Positions 1 through 13,610 are shown, counted from the first letter of the stretch. The stretch: 64,000 nt of DNA from Rostratula benghalensis (GCA_013399305.1 VXAI01000038.1:3048639-3112638); one strand, 5' to 3'. Notes: generated by a model from the letters alone, not told the origin. Program-made: numbers and translations.

Positions 1-1372
1 ATCCATCTGAGGTGAAAGGATTCTTTTTTCAGTGCATACTAGACTGACTTCACTGATCGCAGCAGACTGAATTGTATTTTTTAAGGCTCTTCAACAGGCA
101 GCCAAATAAATAGCTTTTTTCCTACTGCATGGTTTGCTGTTTGCTTAAGCTAAAATCCAATTTCTGGAGAAGACTCCAGAAGGGCTAAATTCCCTGACAT
201 TTATGAGTGTCCCGTTAGAGTAGCTTTCTATATGGAAATAACATTCCAAGACAGGGAGAGAAAGAGTAGGTCTGAGGTCCACTGTTCCTGATGTGTTTTA
301 TTATTTCTTTTTCATTTGAAGAGTAGAGCTGTGTTCCCATGAGGAAAAGAGAATAGTATCTGAATACAAATGTCTCAAGAAACTGGAGCTTCTTTAAAAG
401 TAAAATGCTCTCTCTTGCTTTTTAAATTTTTTTCCCCCCTGGTATGCATCAAGGACAAGGGGAGACCTGACAACTTCAGACTCAAGCTGTCTTTCATTAA
501 AAGGTTTTTAATTAGAAATTCAAAGAAAAAACTCCTACTGGGGCAGCATATATTAGAAATGTTGAGATTTGGGCTTGATTACTGTTTTCTTTAGCAAAAG
601 TTTTTATTTTATCACAACTGCAATTAGAAGTATGAGGTGAATGAGACCCTGTGCCTACGGTGGCAGTATGAAGAATTAGCAGTTACTAGTGTTATTGCAG
701 CTCAAAGGGGAGAAAAAGGAAAACGAAAGCTTAGAATACAAGTTCACAGAGGTGCATTTAATTTAGATCTAATGTGACAGACATTCTAAATCTGCAGGAT
801 TAGAATTGATTATTGAAAGAATGTTTACTGAAATGCAACAGCCATATCATGAACTCTGATATTCATCGACTTTAGAAGTAATAGTTAAGAAACAGCCCCT
901 AATATTTAGCAGTTAACGTATTTAACATTTTTTTAACTATAAAAGCTGTACTTAAAATAGTTTCCTTTAGTTCAGGAATGTAATTAAATAATAAAAGTTA
1001 AGGTGTTTTCTACTTCACTGGAACACTTCCAGGCTGTCTTACACAGGTGAAGCAATGCCACGGCTCCCACCCTATTCATTCACGTGGCCAGCTGTGTGCA
1101 TAAGAAGAAGGACTTGGAGGGTTCACCACACCAAACATGTCTGCAGAGGTCCACAATGATGGCTGCCACAGAATTCCTCCTTCCCTGAAGGACAGAGCAG
1201 CCATCTCAGGCTGGAGTTCACATGTTTCTCTTGTACAGAGAGGACATGTCTTGGTCACCAGATTGTTCTTGTTAATGGCAAGCCATGTTTAGACAGACAT
1301 CCCAGGAACAGAGGTGCCAGCCTAGCGCATAGTGCCGGTCACACAGACTTGATGAGATGTCTAGGTGACCCA
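1..1372. other. Unique AT-rich sequence, no gene seen
   Basis: No coding exon, RNA gene or known repeat is recognised. Open frames are short (at most 74 codons) and resemble no family I know. Positions 1030-1370 are less AT-rich than the rest and lead directly into the CR1 fragment at 1373; this part could be an unrecognised older repeat, but I cannot name one. Confidence 0.5.
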
Positions 1373-1563
1373 AATCATAGAATGGTCCCAGTCAGCAGGG
1401 ACACCCCCAACTAGACCAGGCTGCCCAGGGCCTCATCGAGCCTCACCTTACAGACTCCAGGAAAGGGGCCTCAACCACCTCCCTGGGCAACCTGTTCCAG
1501 TGCTCCACCACCCTTGTAGTCAAAAGCCTATTCCTAATATCCAGTCTAAATCTGCTCTTTGTA
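1373..1563 (-). mobile_element. CR1 LINE 3'-end fragment (minus orientation)
   Basis: The plus strand opens with the reverse complement of the CR1 3' terminus (AATCATAGAATGG). It continues with the diagnostic 3' segment: a 'gggacacc..actagaccaggctgcccag' type stretch, then 'cctccctgggcaacctgttccagtgctccaccaccc', then the 'ttcctaatatccagtctaaatctgctc' type stretch that precedes the ORF2 C-terminus in reverse. About 30 bases usually found between the terminal repeat and the 'gggacacc' block are missing, so there is an internal deletion. The copy is heavily 5'-truncated, as most CR1 copies are, and carries no usable coding sequence. CR1 identity is secure; I do not assign a subfamily. Confidence 0.93.
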
Positions 1564-3251
1564 CGTGACTGGTCAGGCCACATGCCTCCCTTGCAATGTC
1601 AACAGCAACAGTAATACTTCCTAGGCTGAGGAAGTATCATGACTCTCTTTGCCACCACAGTATTCACTAGACCAGTATTGTGATGTGTGGGAGAACATTC
1701 CCATGTTGCAGGGAAAGGGCACTTAGGAACCTGGCAGATTTGGATGTATGTATTGTAATCTGACTTCATTTACTGAGCAATGCTTTTGTCCAAGGGTATT
1801 TTGCACTTGAATATTGATCATGAACTCATTGTTGAGCTCCAAACCCAAACTTAGCTGTAGTGAGTAAAGTTGTTGAGTTTCGGCATCTGGATTACTAGTA
1901 GCATTTAAAAAGCCATGGTTTGAATTTGACAATTCATCACCTTACCTGTCTTCTGAAAAGGAGTTGTGTACATATGCTATATGAATATTTCTATTAGAGA
2001 GGTCAAACATGCATTTAAAGTGTATTCATAATTGCCTTGTTCAACATGGAGGGCATGAGGCCTTTGAGGAAAAAGTAGCAAGCTGGCATAACGTAACACC
2101 CAATCAGAAAAGGCATGGAAATAACAATGGTTATGTAAGCCATTAAATTACATGAGATAACCAGGGTTCACAGTTGAGACAAAAATAAAAGCTTTTTTGT
2201 TTTTTCCACACAGGGTCAAAATAGGAACACCTACAGAAGCAATGAGGAACTTTGTGCCAGACAGAGCTCCTAGGGCAACCACACAGTCCTCTCTGAACAA
2301 GCGACCTGAAAAATACTACTTGAAAAGAATTTACTTTTTCTCCTAAAGTTACTTCAGAAGAGGCCCTCTGCAGATTGCTGCTTCTATTTTGACCAAAGCC
2401 AAAATGTGTGGAGGTCTGTGCATTTTATTCCTTGCATTTGAGCACATTTAGTGTGGGGACAACAATAACTAGACTTTTCTAAATCTAATCTACTCCTGAG
2501 GTTAAAAAGTTCAGTTTGAGATACGTTCCCTCATTAAGCTACTTCCTACATACATTCCCTTTGCTTATCTAATTAATGCGTTATTTCTTCATAATGTAAT
2601 TTGTTAAATTCTACAGTAGTTCAAAGGTGGCTGCCTTAACATATTTATGTGCCATTTACAAAATGCATTTATAAACATGATAAACATCTTCTGGACCCTT
2701 GAGTCTGAAAAATCAGTAAAATACGATACACAATAATTTTTTAGCTTAATACTAGAATGGATTGCTTTGGTGATGCAAATATTACTTTCCTTGCTTTTAA
2801 TTAAAACCAATGAACACAAATTCCTCCTAGAACGATTTGTGAGTCTGGCCCCAAGAACAGGGTCCCAGTTCTACAGAAGACATAGGCATGCATCTATTTA
2901 ATCTTTGAATCATTTCTGTAATATTTAGAAGAATTCAGGGCACAGGTAATTTTTACTAAGAAAATAATTTTACTTTTTAATTTTTATTTCCTAATCAAAT
3001 GCAAGTTTTAACAACTTTAGTTTAAATTTTTTGTAGTAACATTTCAATTGAACGTATTAAAAAAACCAACCAGTGCTTAGACACAGTATAAATTTCTATA
3101 AAATTCTGAAAGTTGAGCTCAAGGCAGTAATTACAATTAAGGAATTGCACCTCAACCTATTCAAATAACCTACTATGGCATCTCCTTCAATGTCATTATG
3201 TATTTTTAGATTGTGTAATTTTTATACAGTTCCTTGGTTTTGCTTGGGGGA

Positions 3252-3296
3252 CTTTTTAAATTTTTTGTTTTGTTTTGTTTTTGGGGGGTTTTTTGC
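3252..3296. repeat. T/G-rich low-complexity tract
   Basis: Runs of T broken by single G residues (TTTTG units) are followed by six G and six T. This is simple-sequence DNA, with nothing to suggest a mobile element around it. Confidence 0.8.
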
Positions 3297-6200
3297 ATTT
3301 TTACAAGGTTTACTATCTTGAAATCTCTTTAAAATTTGCATGTTATTAGGTTTTGGAAAAAAACACCAACCCAATTCAAAAGCATTACAAATCCAAAAAA
3401 AAAAGCATACATCTACATATAAATTATCATTAACAACAATTATCTGAATGACCTCTCAAGAAAAGCCATGATGTACTTTGTGCTGGGTTTTTTTGACATA
3501 CCTAATGAATTGATGTAAAGTTGCTGCATATTTTATACACCTCAGTGGTACTGCTGTTCAGCAAGAGTTCAAATTGCCTCTGGATATCACTAGGTGTTGT
3601 ATCAGTTTACAGTAGTTTAAATAACAAGTGAGCTCAGTTTGGAAAAATACCAATAACTCCTGGTAACAGTGCCTTGCTTAGATACCTGCTGCTTTGCCTT
3701 CGTTCTCAGCTACATTAATTCCCAGTACCTGAAACAATCTTGTTACACTTTAAAGTTTTTAGGGAAGGAATTCTGACTTTATATATAAAGTAATCCTGTG
3801 TTGATTTTTTAAAAAGGCAGGTGAGTCCAATGTGTATTGAATATTTAATATGAGTGTACGTCTTCATGTTAATGCTGAATATCAGCATGATCAATGGCTA
3901 GAATAAGTTCAAAACGCTTTGTATCTAAACAATCATGATGGGCAAAATTACCCATTTTTTATTTCTGCCTACAGGGGTTTTTAATTGCATGAATCAAAAT
4001 AGTTGCACTGAACTGGGAATAACTATGTTGCATGAAAATAATTACGTGTCTAAGGTCACCGCCTGTTTCAGTCCCTGAAGAATTCTTAGTGCCTAGTAAA
4101 TTTGCAACAGATTAAACTATTCACTGCAATCCTTGAAATTTAAGAACCTACTGGGTTTGCCAGTGTGGCAGTATGAAATGAAAGTTACTATTACTCAATT
4201 TTACATTTGTAATTGGGAACTTACATTAAGGGCCCTCTGAAAATCAATGCCATTTTTATTTAATTAAAACTTTTTATGCAGGATGGCAACAGTGAATCAC
4301 AAAACAGGGAAGAAATTTAGTCAGACTAGAACATTTTAAATGTTTTACTTTGGACATTCTTATCACCATCAGTTTGCATGAATGATGTCGAGAGGCTGGT
4401 ACGTCTGAAAGCGCTTGAGATGACATTCACTCATGCAGAAAACACATCAGTCCCAAGGTGCTCAGGGACAGGCACTCTGTAGCATAATTGCCGACCCTCG
4501 TATTTATTGAAAAGGGATTTTCATGCCATTTTGAAGAGACCAGCTATAGAAGAAAAATGAAAAAAAAAGATTGCACAACTGCTACTTATTTCAGTGGAGC
4601 CACTATTTTGGAACATAAGACCATTCTGATCATGTGACCAGGATTAAAGCCCAGTCAGTCCAGTTGGCCCAGAGGCCACGGCTCAGTAAGGAAGACCATA
4701 AGAATTGGAGAATGTATGCAATAATGAGTAGTGCAATGACAGAAACCACTAGCACATAACTGACAGAAGCACATACATTTCCAAGCCTATCCAATGATAC
4801 AGTCAGGTATCTGAAAAAACATGTACCCCCTTCTGCAGCTTTCATAAAAGAAGCACAGCTATCAACATGTATCCATAACATTTTGATAATAAACTTTTTT
4901 TGATAATAGAAGTATAATTAAAAAAAAAAAATCTTAATATAGCTCACTTCAGGTTCTTTAAGATGTTTTAAGATTCTAAATCTCATGTTAAGCAAAATGC
5001 TCATCCAAGTTTTATTTTCACTTCCAGCAGTGATTTTGTTCTGGAACATTCTCTGCTATTTTCTACCTAGAAACAGACTATCAGCATACCAAGATCAAAT
5101 CACGGTATCATCAATTCAGCCTTATTTTGCTTATCATTTCTGAACAGCAAAGACCACAATCTATTATGTCTTTTTGTATTATTTTCACTCCTGGAAAGAT
5201 TTTCAAGATTCTGCCCCTTCTTGATCCCACTCTCCCTACCTAGTACCACTTACCGCAACTAAAACTCTGAGACCAGCACTCTCTGGGACATTGTCACAAA
5301 AGGATGTGAAGGCTAACACTGGTGCATAGGGCAGCTCATACAAGTGTCTGACCTCGGGAACAAGAAAATGAAAAAACCTTCATATACTCATGAATATTAG
5401 TTATTTCTGAAAAGATTAATTCACAGGCTTTATTTCAACTTATTAAGAAATAAAAAGATATTTTATATCAATAAGACACTACATATGTGTAAAAAGAACG
5501 ACATTACATGGTGATATTGGTTAAAATTACCAGCATGTGAATTCAGCCTATCTGCAAAGACTATGTTGTTGGGGTTTTTTTAATCACATTTTCCTTGACT
5601 GAATAATGAAGAACTTTTGAAACAATTTAATCTATCCAGGGATACGAATGTTAGTTTATATTTTTCAAGGCTGACTACTAAAGCCGTTTAATCTGTTCAG
5701 GGATGTTAAACAAATACGTCAACATCCATTTTACATTTTTGTCTACCACAGCTAAACTAGAAGAATGCTGGAAATGGATTGCAGTACTCTGCTCAAGGAA
5801 ATAAATGAATACATTTTAAAAAACCCAAAAAACATAAAAAACCCCCTCAATATGCTTCATATTTTATAGAACATACAAACTCCTTTTTAAGATGAACGCT
5901 CTTCAGACTCAACTTTTCAGTAGCTTTACTGTGCAGACAATGGTCTGGCGTTCTGCCATATAATGATACATATAGCCTAATACCTCACTATTATGCAAAT
6001 AACAATTTGGCTAGGAGATCTGAGTGCTTAGATTTTTCTCTGAGGACTATCATATATTTCAAACTTCTTACACCAAATTAGATCTGATATTTAATTTTAA
6101 CTCAATATATGTAGAAAAATAATTTTTAAAACCCTCTTGTGTATGTTTCTATTAAGAGAAGTGTTACGTTTAATTTTTTCGTTTTTCTCATATGTAGATA

Positions 6201-9200
6201 TATATGCAAACAATAGGTCTAATTTGGATAGACAGAGAATACACCATTATACAGTCCACCATATACAGAAGAGTATTCTAAACATGGACTGCTTAGTGCA
6301 AAGTAAGATGGGAAACAAGAGCAAAATTGTTAAAATTCATACACACATCTCCTATTAATTAATTCTTACAAAATAAGACAGACAAGTACATATGCATTCA
6401 ACCATGTTGTACAGGGAATTAATATCGGAGAACAGCATATGAAACATAATCAGGTTCAGAAGCTGGTAATTAATCTGGGAAAGGTCAGTTCTAAACTGCA
6501 CTCTTCAGTCCTCTTAAATGTAGGTAGCAGGGTCAGTATTGCACTTACCGTAGAGATCATTCCATCTCCATCCTAGTCCTGCCAAGGACACCAAGACATC
6601 ATTTGGCACAGAGGGGGTTTTTTCATACCAATATCTCAAGCTCTCTTTTCAGAAGCTGGTCCAACTGTACATGTGAATATTTATAACCTGAAAATTCACA
6701 AACACTAAATCTCTCTATCATGTTCTCCTTCGATATGTATGTGTTAAGATAACTTGAAGGATTACATTAGTTAGAAGTTTTTATTCCTCTGTAGCTTTGC
6801 CTTCTCTTTATACGATTATCTTAGATGTAAATATTTAAGAGGTTTTGTTATCTTGAATGAGCAGTCAAATGTCCACTATATCATGTCACAATCATATCTC
6901 TCTGAGGTTCTAGGATGCCTGATACAGTCTTTATTTAATTCACTTTCTATTAATAAAAAGGCAGAATGAAACAATACCAGGAATAGAATATCCATGTCAC
7001 TTAAAAGTGCATGCTTTTCCAAAGGTTAAATGTGTCCTAAGTATTCATGAATTTCAGAGAAGATCACACAGACTGTGTAAAGGAGAAGATTCTTGTAGCT
7101 GCATGCCTCTGACATATCAAAATTAGTCATATATTCATAATTTTCATACCTTCGGGGCTAGTGGGTGGATCTTTAACAAGTATTACAGAAGTACTTGCAA
7201 CTTGTTTGGGAGTACAGTTGGAACATTTATGTTGCAGTGAGGATCTACCTGTACCTTAACAGATAATGATTTGGGTACGGCTTTTTCAAAATACTGACTT
7301 CTGGGTATATCCCCGAGATACAGTGTCTCCAGTTGGTTAAAAAGTCCTGTGTTCAAAGCAAGGCAGCTCTCTTTCAGTCCAATACCACATTAACAGATGT
7401 CTGAGATGGAGGATAATGTAACAAAGCAGTAGAAACTAACAATAAGTACGTTTAGGCAGAGAATTAGAAGGTTTCTAAGTGCTGGAGCAGAAATGCTTAC
7501 ATGAATACCACCATGACCAACATTAACAAATATTTAAATATAAGCATACCCTTGAGAATGTTTAAGCAGTTTTCCAGATTTTCAAAGAGCCAGTCTTAGA
7601 GCTATAGGATGCTGCACTGTGTATCTCAGTTTGAGTTAAGATCTGGAGTTTAATTTATATATAACAGTTAAAAAATGATGAGCAACAAAGACCAAGACAA
7701 TACACTGCTGCACTAAAATAAGTAAACTAAAGGAACTGCTGGGGGAGTGGGAAACAACCTAAGACCAAAGGGAGGACACAGCTAAGTATTTGGCAGCTAT
7801 AAAGTGCTTCACCTTCACTTTTGTCTCAGAAACACTCAGACTTTTTGCAAACACCTATGTTACCTTGGAAGTTTACTGTACGAAGTAAGGGAAAGGTACC
7901 CAAGAGCCTTAAAACTGCTGCATAACATAAAACCTCAAGTAGTTTGTGTAGAAGTAAAACACATCTTGCTCTGCACAAAACACAGACCAAAAAATCCCGT
8001 TTAAGAAGTCCCCATCTTTATGCTTCAGTCTTTGATGTTAATATTTTGCTTCTATGCAGCAATGATCCTCAAACATCAGCCACAACTCCATAACCTGTGG
8101 CGTGCAGGGGTGACACTGTTTCCAAACACTCCAGCAATTTTGTACAGGAATTGGTTCTGCTTGGTCATGATGATCTTTTCAATCGGTCACTGTTCACTTT
8201 CCTTCCAGGCACATCAATCACTGTGGTTCTCGTCCAAAGGTTTCCTAGGTCCCCCTAGCACGCATACTTCCACCCCTTCTATCTTGAGTGACATTTTCCC
8301 TCAAGTCATGCAAAGGGATCATTACATTTTGAAAGGACCTCCATGTTTGATGAGCACCAGCAAACTCTTGGGAAGATTAAGAGAAAAAGTGTTTCAAATT
8401 TTCCAGTGGCTGGTTTAGGTAATAGGAAACACTAGATGGAAATCCTAAATTTAATGTAGAACTGATTCAGAAAAAAAAAATTTAAAATTGCAATTTGTTG
8501 GAGTTTATGAAGACTTTCATTAAAGCTAGCACTGAATTTGAAGTAAAGTGAAGGTATAAAAACCCCTAGGCAATAAAATTGTTGTAGCAAGATGCTTTTT
8601 GGACTGCTACAAAAATCTGTGGCAATGCATGATTTTTAACACTGCGAATGCTTTTTTTATTACGGCAGCTCTTGGCAATGTGTATGTATCTAAGGACTGG
8701 TCAACAACAGTGCTATCAACTTCATTTTCCAAAAGTTTACAGTGTGGTCAAAAATTCACTCTTTGACAATTCCTGTTTGTGTTACTAGGTCCACAAATAC
8801 AACCTTTAATTTTTTAACTAACAATTATTAAATTAATTTTGCAAAATAAAACTAACCCTCCATAAATGACCTGATACGCTGGACAGGTAGAACTCAGAAT
8901 GGCTAACAGACTTTCAGTTCATCTACACTGATACCCGTTGTTCCAACGTAAATAGCAATACCCAAATAATTTACATTGTAATGGTAAAAAATCATGATTC
9001 TCTAAGTTTGAATAAATGAGGAAAAATAAAATTGAAGCTATGACTTAATCTCTGAGCAAAAAAAAAATGGTGGGGTATGTGCTTTGAAAAATCCTTAAGT
9101 AAAAATTATGAGTTCCACATAACTCCAGTATTCAGTCATTTAGAACCCACGTGTGCACCAATGGCAAAAGAGAGAAAACATTTTTACTATCAAAAAGCTC

Positions 9201-11717
9201 AGTAGCTGCCATGAATTTAGGGGAAATTATTGTGATTACAGTCGATAAAACAGACCACAAGACCTCGTCTAGCTTGAAACACTGATTCTGAAAGTGATCT
9301 AGCCATGGCAACACACAGCTGAGGGCATTACTCCATACCATGCTTTATTTAGTTCTATTTCTTGTCTTGCCCAAGCCAGATAATTAAAGATTCCTAAATA
9401 TGCATTCATTACATGCATATCTGCTGTGTACACATATTCAAACTCAGTTTGGACAAGGGTAGAAAAATCCACAAATTTTCCTGTATATTTGTTATACTAT
9501 TATATCATGTCATGAAAAAATAGAAGAGATGGCTTCAACATTTATTTTTTTTTACAGCTAAAAAGCCAGGAATTATCATATCAGAAATAGGAAACTTCAC
9601 TAATATAATCTAGGGCAAATGACACCGTGCTGGGATTGACCCATCAGATTCCTTAGATAAATGAAAAGCATTTTCTGCTCCTGGATTTACTGGTAGAAAA
9701 AAGTATAGATTAATCAAATGATGCTGTTCGGACATTAACTCAAAATAATCTATGATAATCCCACCATTAGAAGTAAACAAGTAACTCCCTTTATAATTCT
9801 TTATATTTTTTCCTCTTATTTTACTCACACAATGTCTGTGAGAAGACTGCAGCTCTCCTGGATTGAATCCCTATACACTTTTATTCAGTTACTTCGGGGA
9901 AGATCTTGGAATATTTCAACAACTGTTATTTTATTTATTAAATTTTAAGCTTTGACTCTTGACATTATGTTACTGGATATAGTCAGGTACTGGATAAATG
10001 TAAGCCAAATTGACATTACTGTGAATAGAGTTATTTAAAAGTCCCTACCCTGATAAGAATACTGCTTTCTCCCACCAGTACTTTCTCTCCGGGAAAGCCA
10101 TTGAAAGTGGGTAGAATAAGCTAAGGCAAATATCACATGCATCTTCCTTATTGTCTTGTTTATGGCTGCTATTTATTTTCCCCTGAATATATGAAAAAAG
10201 CACAATGCTGCATACGTGTTCTGTTAAAGGAACAGACCTATATACCCACACACTCAGAAACAACACTAAAAGAGGAACACAGAGCTAGTGAACAGAGTAT
10301 CATGGGCTGAGGAGGAAATATTCTTAGAAGAATTTTTTGTTGTTTGAAAAAGGAAACAAACCTAAAGCACTGATTAGTAAATACTTTGAGATTAGCTCAT
10401 ACAGAGTGCTGACGCTGTTGTAACTTACGGGGTGGCTGGATGCACAGAATCCAGATGCTGTGTCTTTAATTACTTAGTAGTAAGAGTAAACTCCTACTCA
10501 GATGATGAATTACATTAAGCATGCAGTCAGCAATAGTATTTCTAAGAAGTATTATTAATGCAATTAAGGATAATAGTTAAAAAGTCTGCAACTTAATGCA
10601 CAATGTAGCAACAGAGTATCAAGTTTTCACACAGAAATCCATTCTAGAGACTGTTTTTGTGTACGTATTGGTTTGGTGAAAGTCCAAAAAAAGCACAAAA
10701 CCATAAAAATGCTATCATGTGGTAAAGCAAATTTAACATAGGCGAACTCAGGATCAAAATTCCGTTTACAACAAATCATGTCTGAAGTATGTCACTTCTA
10801 TTTTCTTCTATTAAAAAAGCTTGCTTACCAAACAAGCCAGCAAATTTAATAGCTCACTAATTAGTAAGAACACATCTTTCTGTATTAAATATGTGACACT
10901 ATTGGGAATACAAGAGTGATCTTAACTCTGTCTGTGATTCCAATTACACAAACCCTAGAGTCCAGGCCTACCTTCCACCTAGGGAGAATATCTGGGATAG
11001 AATTGTGTACTTCACATTCAGGACTGAACTTTAAAACATAAAGAAGATACAGAAAATCAGATTTAAAAAATATAAAATGTGCAATATTTATGGAAGTAAT
11101 CACCATATTATGATTCAGTAGACAGGGGATTTTTCTGAGATGTGAATTATTTGGAAAGAAAATAGCCAAGATCACGCCATTGAGAAGTCTGTCCATTATT
11201 TGCCAATATGACTTTAATGTTTTAAACATTATGTAGTTAAACGTAGTGTCAAAAATGTAAAAAATTCCATCATCTAGTGACTCACTTGATATAATAAAAT
11301 AGTAGCATTTTAACGTGATTACATCAGAACTAATGCTAAACCTATCTACAGCATACTTATCTACGCCTAGAACCACACCCTGATTTGACAAATTTCATTT
11401 TCACTGTAAATGATCTAAAACTCTCCATTAATTTTGGGAACTTGAGACCTCAAGATCACAATGTGCCACATATCAATGTCTGCAATGGAGCAAACCACAA
11501 AGACTGCAAGCTGAATGACAGTGAACTGAATATAACCTGTCTGTGAGGTAATCAAACACTGGGAAAAAGTTACTTTTACTATTTTGTGAGGCATTTGTTT
11601 TATTTCAGGCAAAGATTTTTGAAACTCAGAAACACTGACCATCTCTATACTTGGGTGAAACAGGTGATTACGATTTCACAGAAGTCCACACCTTTTCATC
11701 TGTTCATATACCAGTTT

Positions 11718-11764
11718 CTATATATTATACAGAATAATATATTTTCTNCTATATATTATACAGA
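11718..11764. repeat. Direct repeat of 16 bp around an ambiguous base
   Basis: CTATATATTATACAGA occurs at 11718-11733 and again at 11749-11764. The only N in the window (11748) lies immediately before the second copy. The repeat is AT-rich and may be a tandem duplication with diverged flanks, or an assembly or polishing artefact at a heterozygous indel. Confidence 0.8.
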
Positions 11765-12236
11765 TAGGTTGACATATATTTGTACATTAAGATAAAGTTG
11801 GCAAGGGATTTGATCTCTGAATATGGTAACATTGTCATTTCAACTTTTATCACTGAATACCTTGAGTTAGTCACTCACTCCTAAGCAGTAAAAGCAGTAA
11901 GTCATTCTACTTTGGAAATCCCACACACGTAAGGGTGCTTTCAAAAACTATGTTATGCAAATTTTTACCTCCACATAAATAACACCACAGCAAGTCTTAA
12001 ATATTCTCCTTTCTAAGTTATAGCCACACACCTGAATTCTGTTCCAGTCATGCTGTAGAATCAATCTCAAAGAAGACAATGCACCTTCAGTTTATGTTAC
12101 ATGGTCCATCAGCTGCTGCTACTCTAGCAAACTGAAAAACAACTATTAAATTTGTGAGAGCCGCTAATACAACACACCTACTTGGTAATACAGGTAAAGC
12201 ACTGAATAAACAACAACAACAAAATTCTTCAGAATT

Positions 12237-12254
12237 AAAAAAAAAAAAAAAAAA
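12237..12254. repeat. Poly(A) tract, A18
   Basis: A pure run of 18 A abuts the 5' end of the CR1 fragment that starts at about 12256, and is preceded by a CAA repeat (caacaacaacaa) at about 12210. The A run lies at the 5' edge of the CR1, not its 3' end, so it is not a CR1 tail. It may be a pre-existing A-rich insertion site. Confidence 0.9.
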
Positions 12255-12255
12255 T

Positions 12256-12501
12256 CAAAAGAAGAGTGGCCAGCAGGTCACGGGAGGTCATTTGACCCCC
12301 ATACTCTGTGCTCGGGAGAACCCCCTGGAGCCCTGTGTGCAGCTCTGGAGTCCTCAACATAGAAAGGACATTGATCTGTTGGAACAGGTCCAGTGGAGGG
12401 CCAGGGAGATCAGGAGCACCTCTCCTATGAAGACAGGCTGAGAGAGCTGGGGTTCTTCAGCCTGGAGAAAAGAAGGCTGAAGGTCCTGGAAGACCTTATA
12501 G
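12256..12501 (+). mobile_element. CR1 LINE fragment, ORF2 C-terminal part (plus)
   Basis: The start corresponds to the conserved ORF2 peptide around VASR ('agtggccagcaggtcacgggaggtca'). It continues through 'gagccctgtgtgcagctctggagtcctca', 'gaaaggacattgatctgttgga', 'cacctctcctatgaagacaggctgagagagctggggttcttcagcctggagaa' and ends at 'gaccttatag', where the element stops abruptly before its 3' UTR. Both ends are truncated relative to a full CR1. Relative to other CR1 copies it lacks a few codons near 'agggagatcaggag', and the frame is broken, so it is a dead remnant. Subfamily is not assigned. Confidence 0.95.
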
Positions 12502-12829
12502 TTTTATAATAGCTTCAGTAATTTCTAATATTTACTCATAATATTACTTACAATTACTTACAATATTGCAACATGCTCAATTAAGTTTTTCTTCTTTTGC
12601 TTTAACAATTACATAGATTATATATACACCACTCATTCCTGCTGCATAAAGGGTTTTTGGAAATACACGAAGACAGCAATAACATCCCTCTTTTACTAAA
12701 CCAATTTTTTACTGTTCTTGTGGACCATTAAAAATACTGATTACGGTATAGGGTCTAACCTATCTCTTTCAACCCCAGCAACAGTGTCCCATTTTAGAAA
12801 GCCAGCTGGCAGACCATCCTCAAAGAAAT

Positions 12830-12880
12830 AAAAAAACAAGCAACAAAGCAACAAAACCAAACAAAATAACCCCCCCCCAA
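12830..12880. repeat. A/C-rich low-complexity tract with C9
   Basis: AAACAA-type units are followed by nine consecutive C at 12870-12878. This is simple sequence without a flanking element that I recognise. Confidence 0.85.
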
Positions 12881-13590
12881 AATAAAGAGAAATAAAGGAT
12901 GTAGCACTATTGATATTTTCATGGGGCTGTAACGTCAACAGACATTTTTTCAAGGGGTCAATAACTCTCTAAGAATTTCTGAAATTTAAACAGACTCAGG
13001 TGCTAAGTTCACAGATTTCAGAGAGATTAATTAGCTTTTAAACTATTTTACAAGACATTTCTGTAAAGAATAAACCATGGAAATACCCATCATCTATGAT
13101 CCTTGGAAAGATTTCTTAAGTCTATTAGTGATAGTGCTCTTTGCGATGAGAACAATAGATATTGTGGAGACAAAAGTCACACCAAGTTGCAGAGCTCATA
13201 AGGAAAGAGGAACAGATGGTTTCACTAATGAGTTTACTAAAATACACACCCTGTCCTTGGTGGACACAGTGCAGTAGGAAAAATGTTCTAGCAACATTTT
13301 TCTTAAATTATTAGATCTTTTCTAAACAGATTTACAAAGGCAACTGTATTAATCTCTAAAAATCAATGAGCAAAGGTTCTGGGGCTTTTTTGCTTATGAG
13401 AGATGGTTTATGTGTTGTAACGCAATTCAAAGAAACCAAAATTTTCTTCATGTCCTAGAAGACAACCACAACTGAATTTTCACACTACTAGGAGTTTTTC
13501 CACAATAATTTATGCAGAGATATCAAGCACAATGATGTTAGGCATCAACAAATTGCTATTACAATTGTCAGTAAAGGCAATTTAAAGTTT

Positions 13591-13610
13591 GGGGGTTTTT
13601 TTGGGGGGGG
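13591..13610. repeat. G5-T7-G8 homopolymer cluster
   Basis: Five G, seven T and eight G follow each other directly. Two G runs alone do not meet the usual four-run G-quadruplex pattern, so I annotate it only as low complexity. Confidence 0.85.

Larger units (their letters stand above)
1568..12236. other. Unique AT-rich sequence, no gene seen
   Basis: About 10.7 kb without a recognisable exon, RNA gene or interspersed repeat. It contains a 9-bp hairpin at 1614-1637, T/G-rich low complexity near 3252-3296, an A run at 4920-4931 and an imperfect 18-bp direct repeat (5626-5643 and 5687-5704, two mismatches). Open frames of interest are an 83-codon minus frame with a hydrophobic segment (4630-4881), a 132-codon plus frame (8020-8418) and a 168-codon minus frame (10885-11391). 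None resembles a family I know. The single ambiguous base of the window is at 11748, between two copies of a 16-bp repeat. Confidence 0.5.

Noticed and set aside
8020..8418. 132-codon plus-strand frame as a gene
   Set aside because: About one frame of this length is expected by chance in 64 kb of such AT-rich DNA. The translation has no domain I recognise, and no splice or promoter context supports it.
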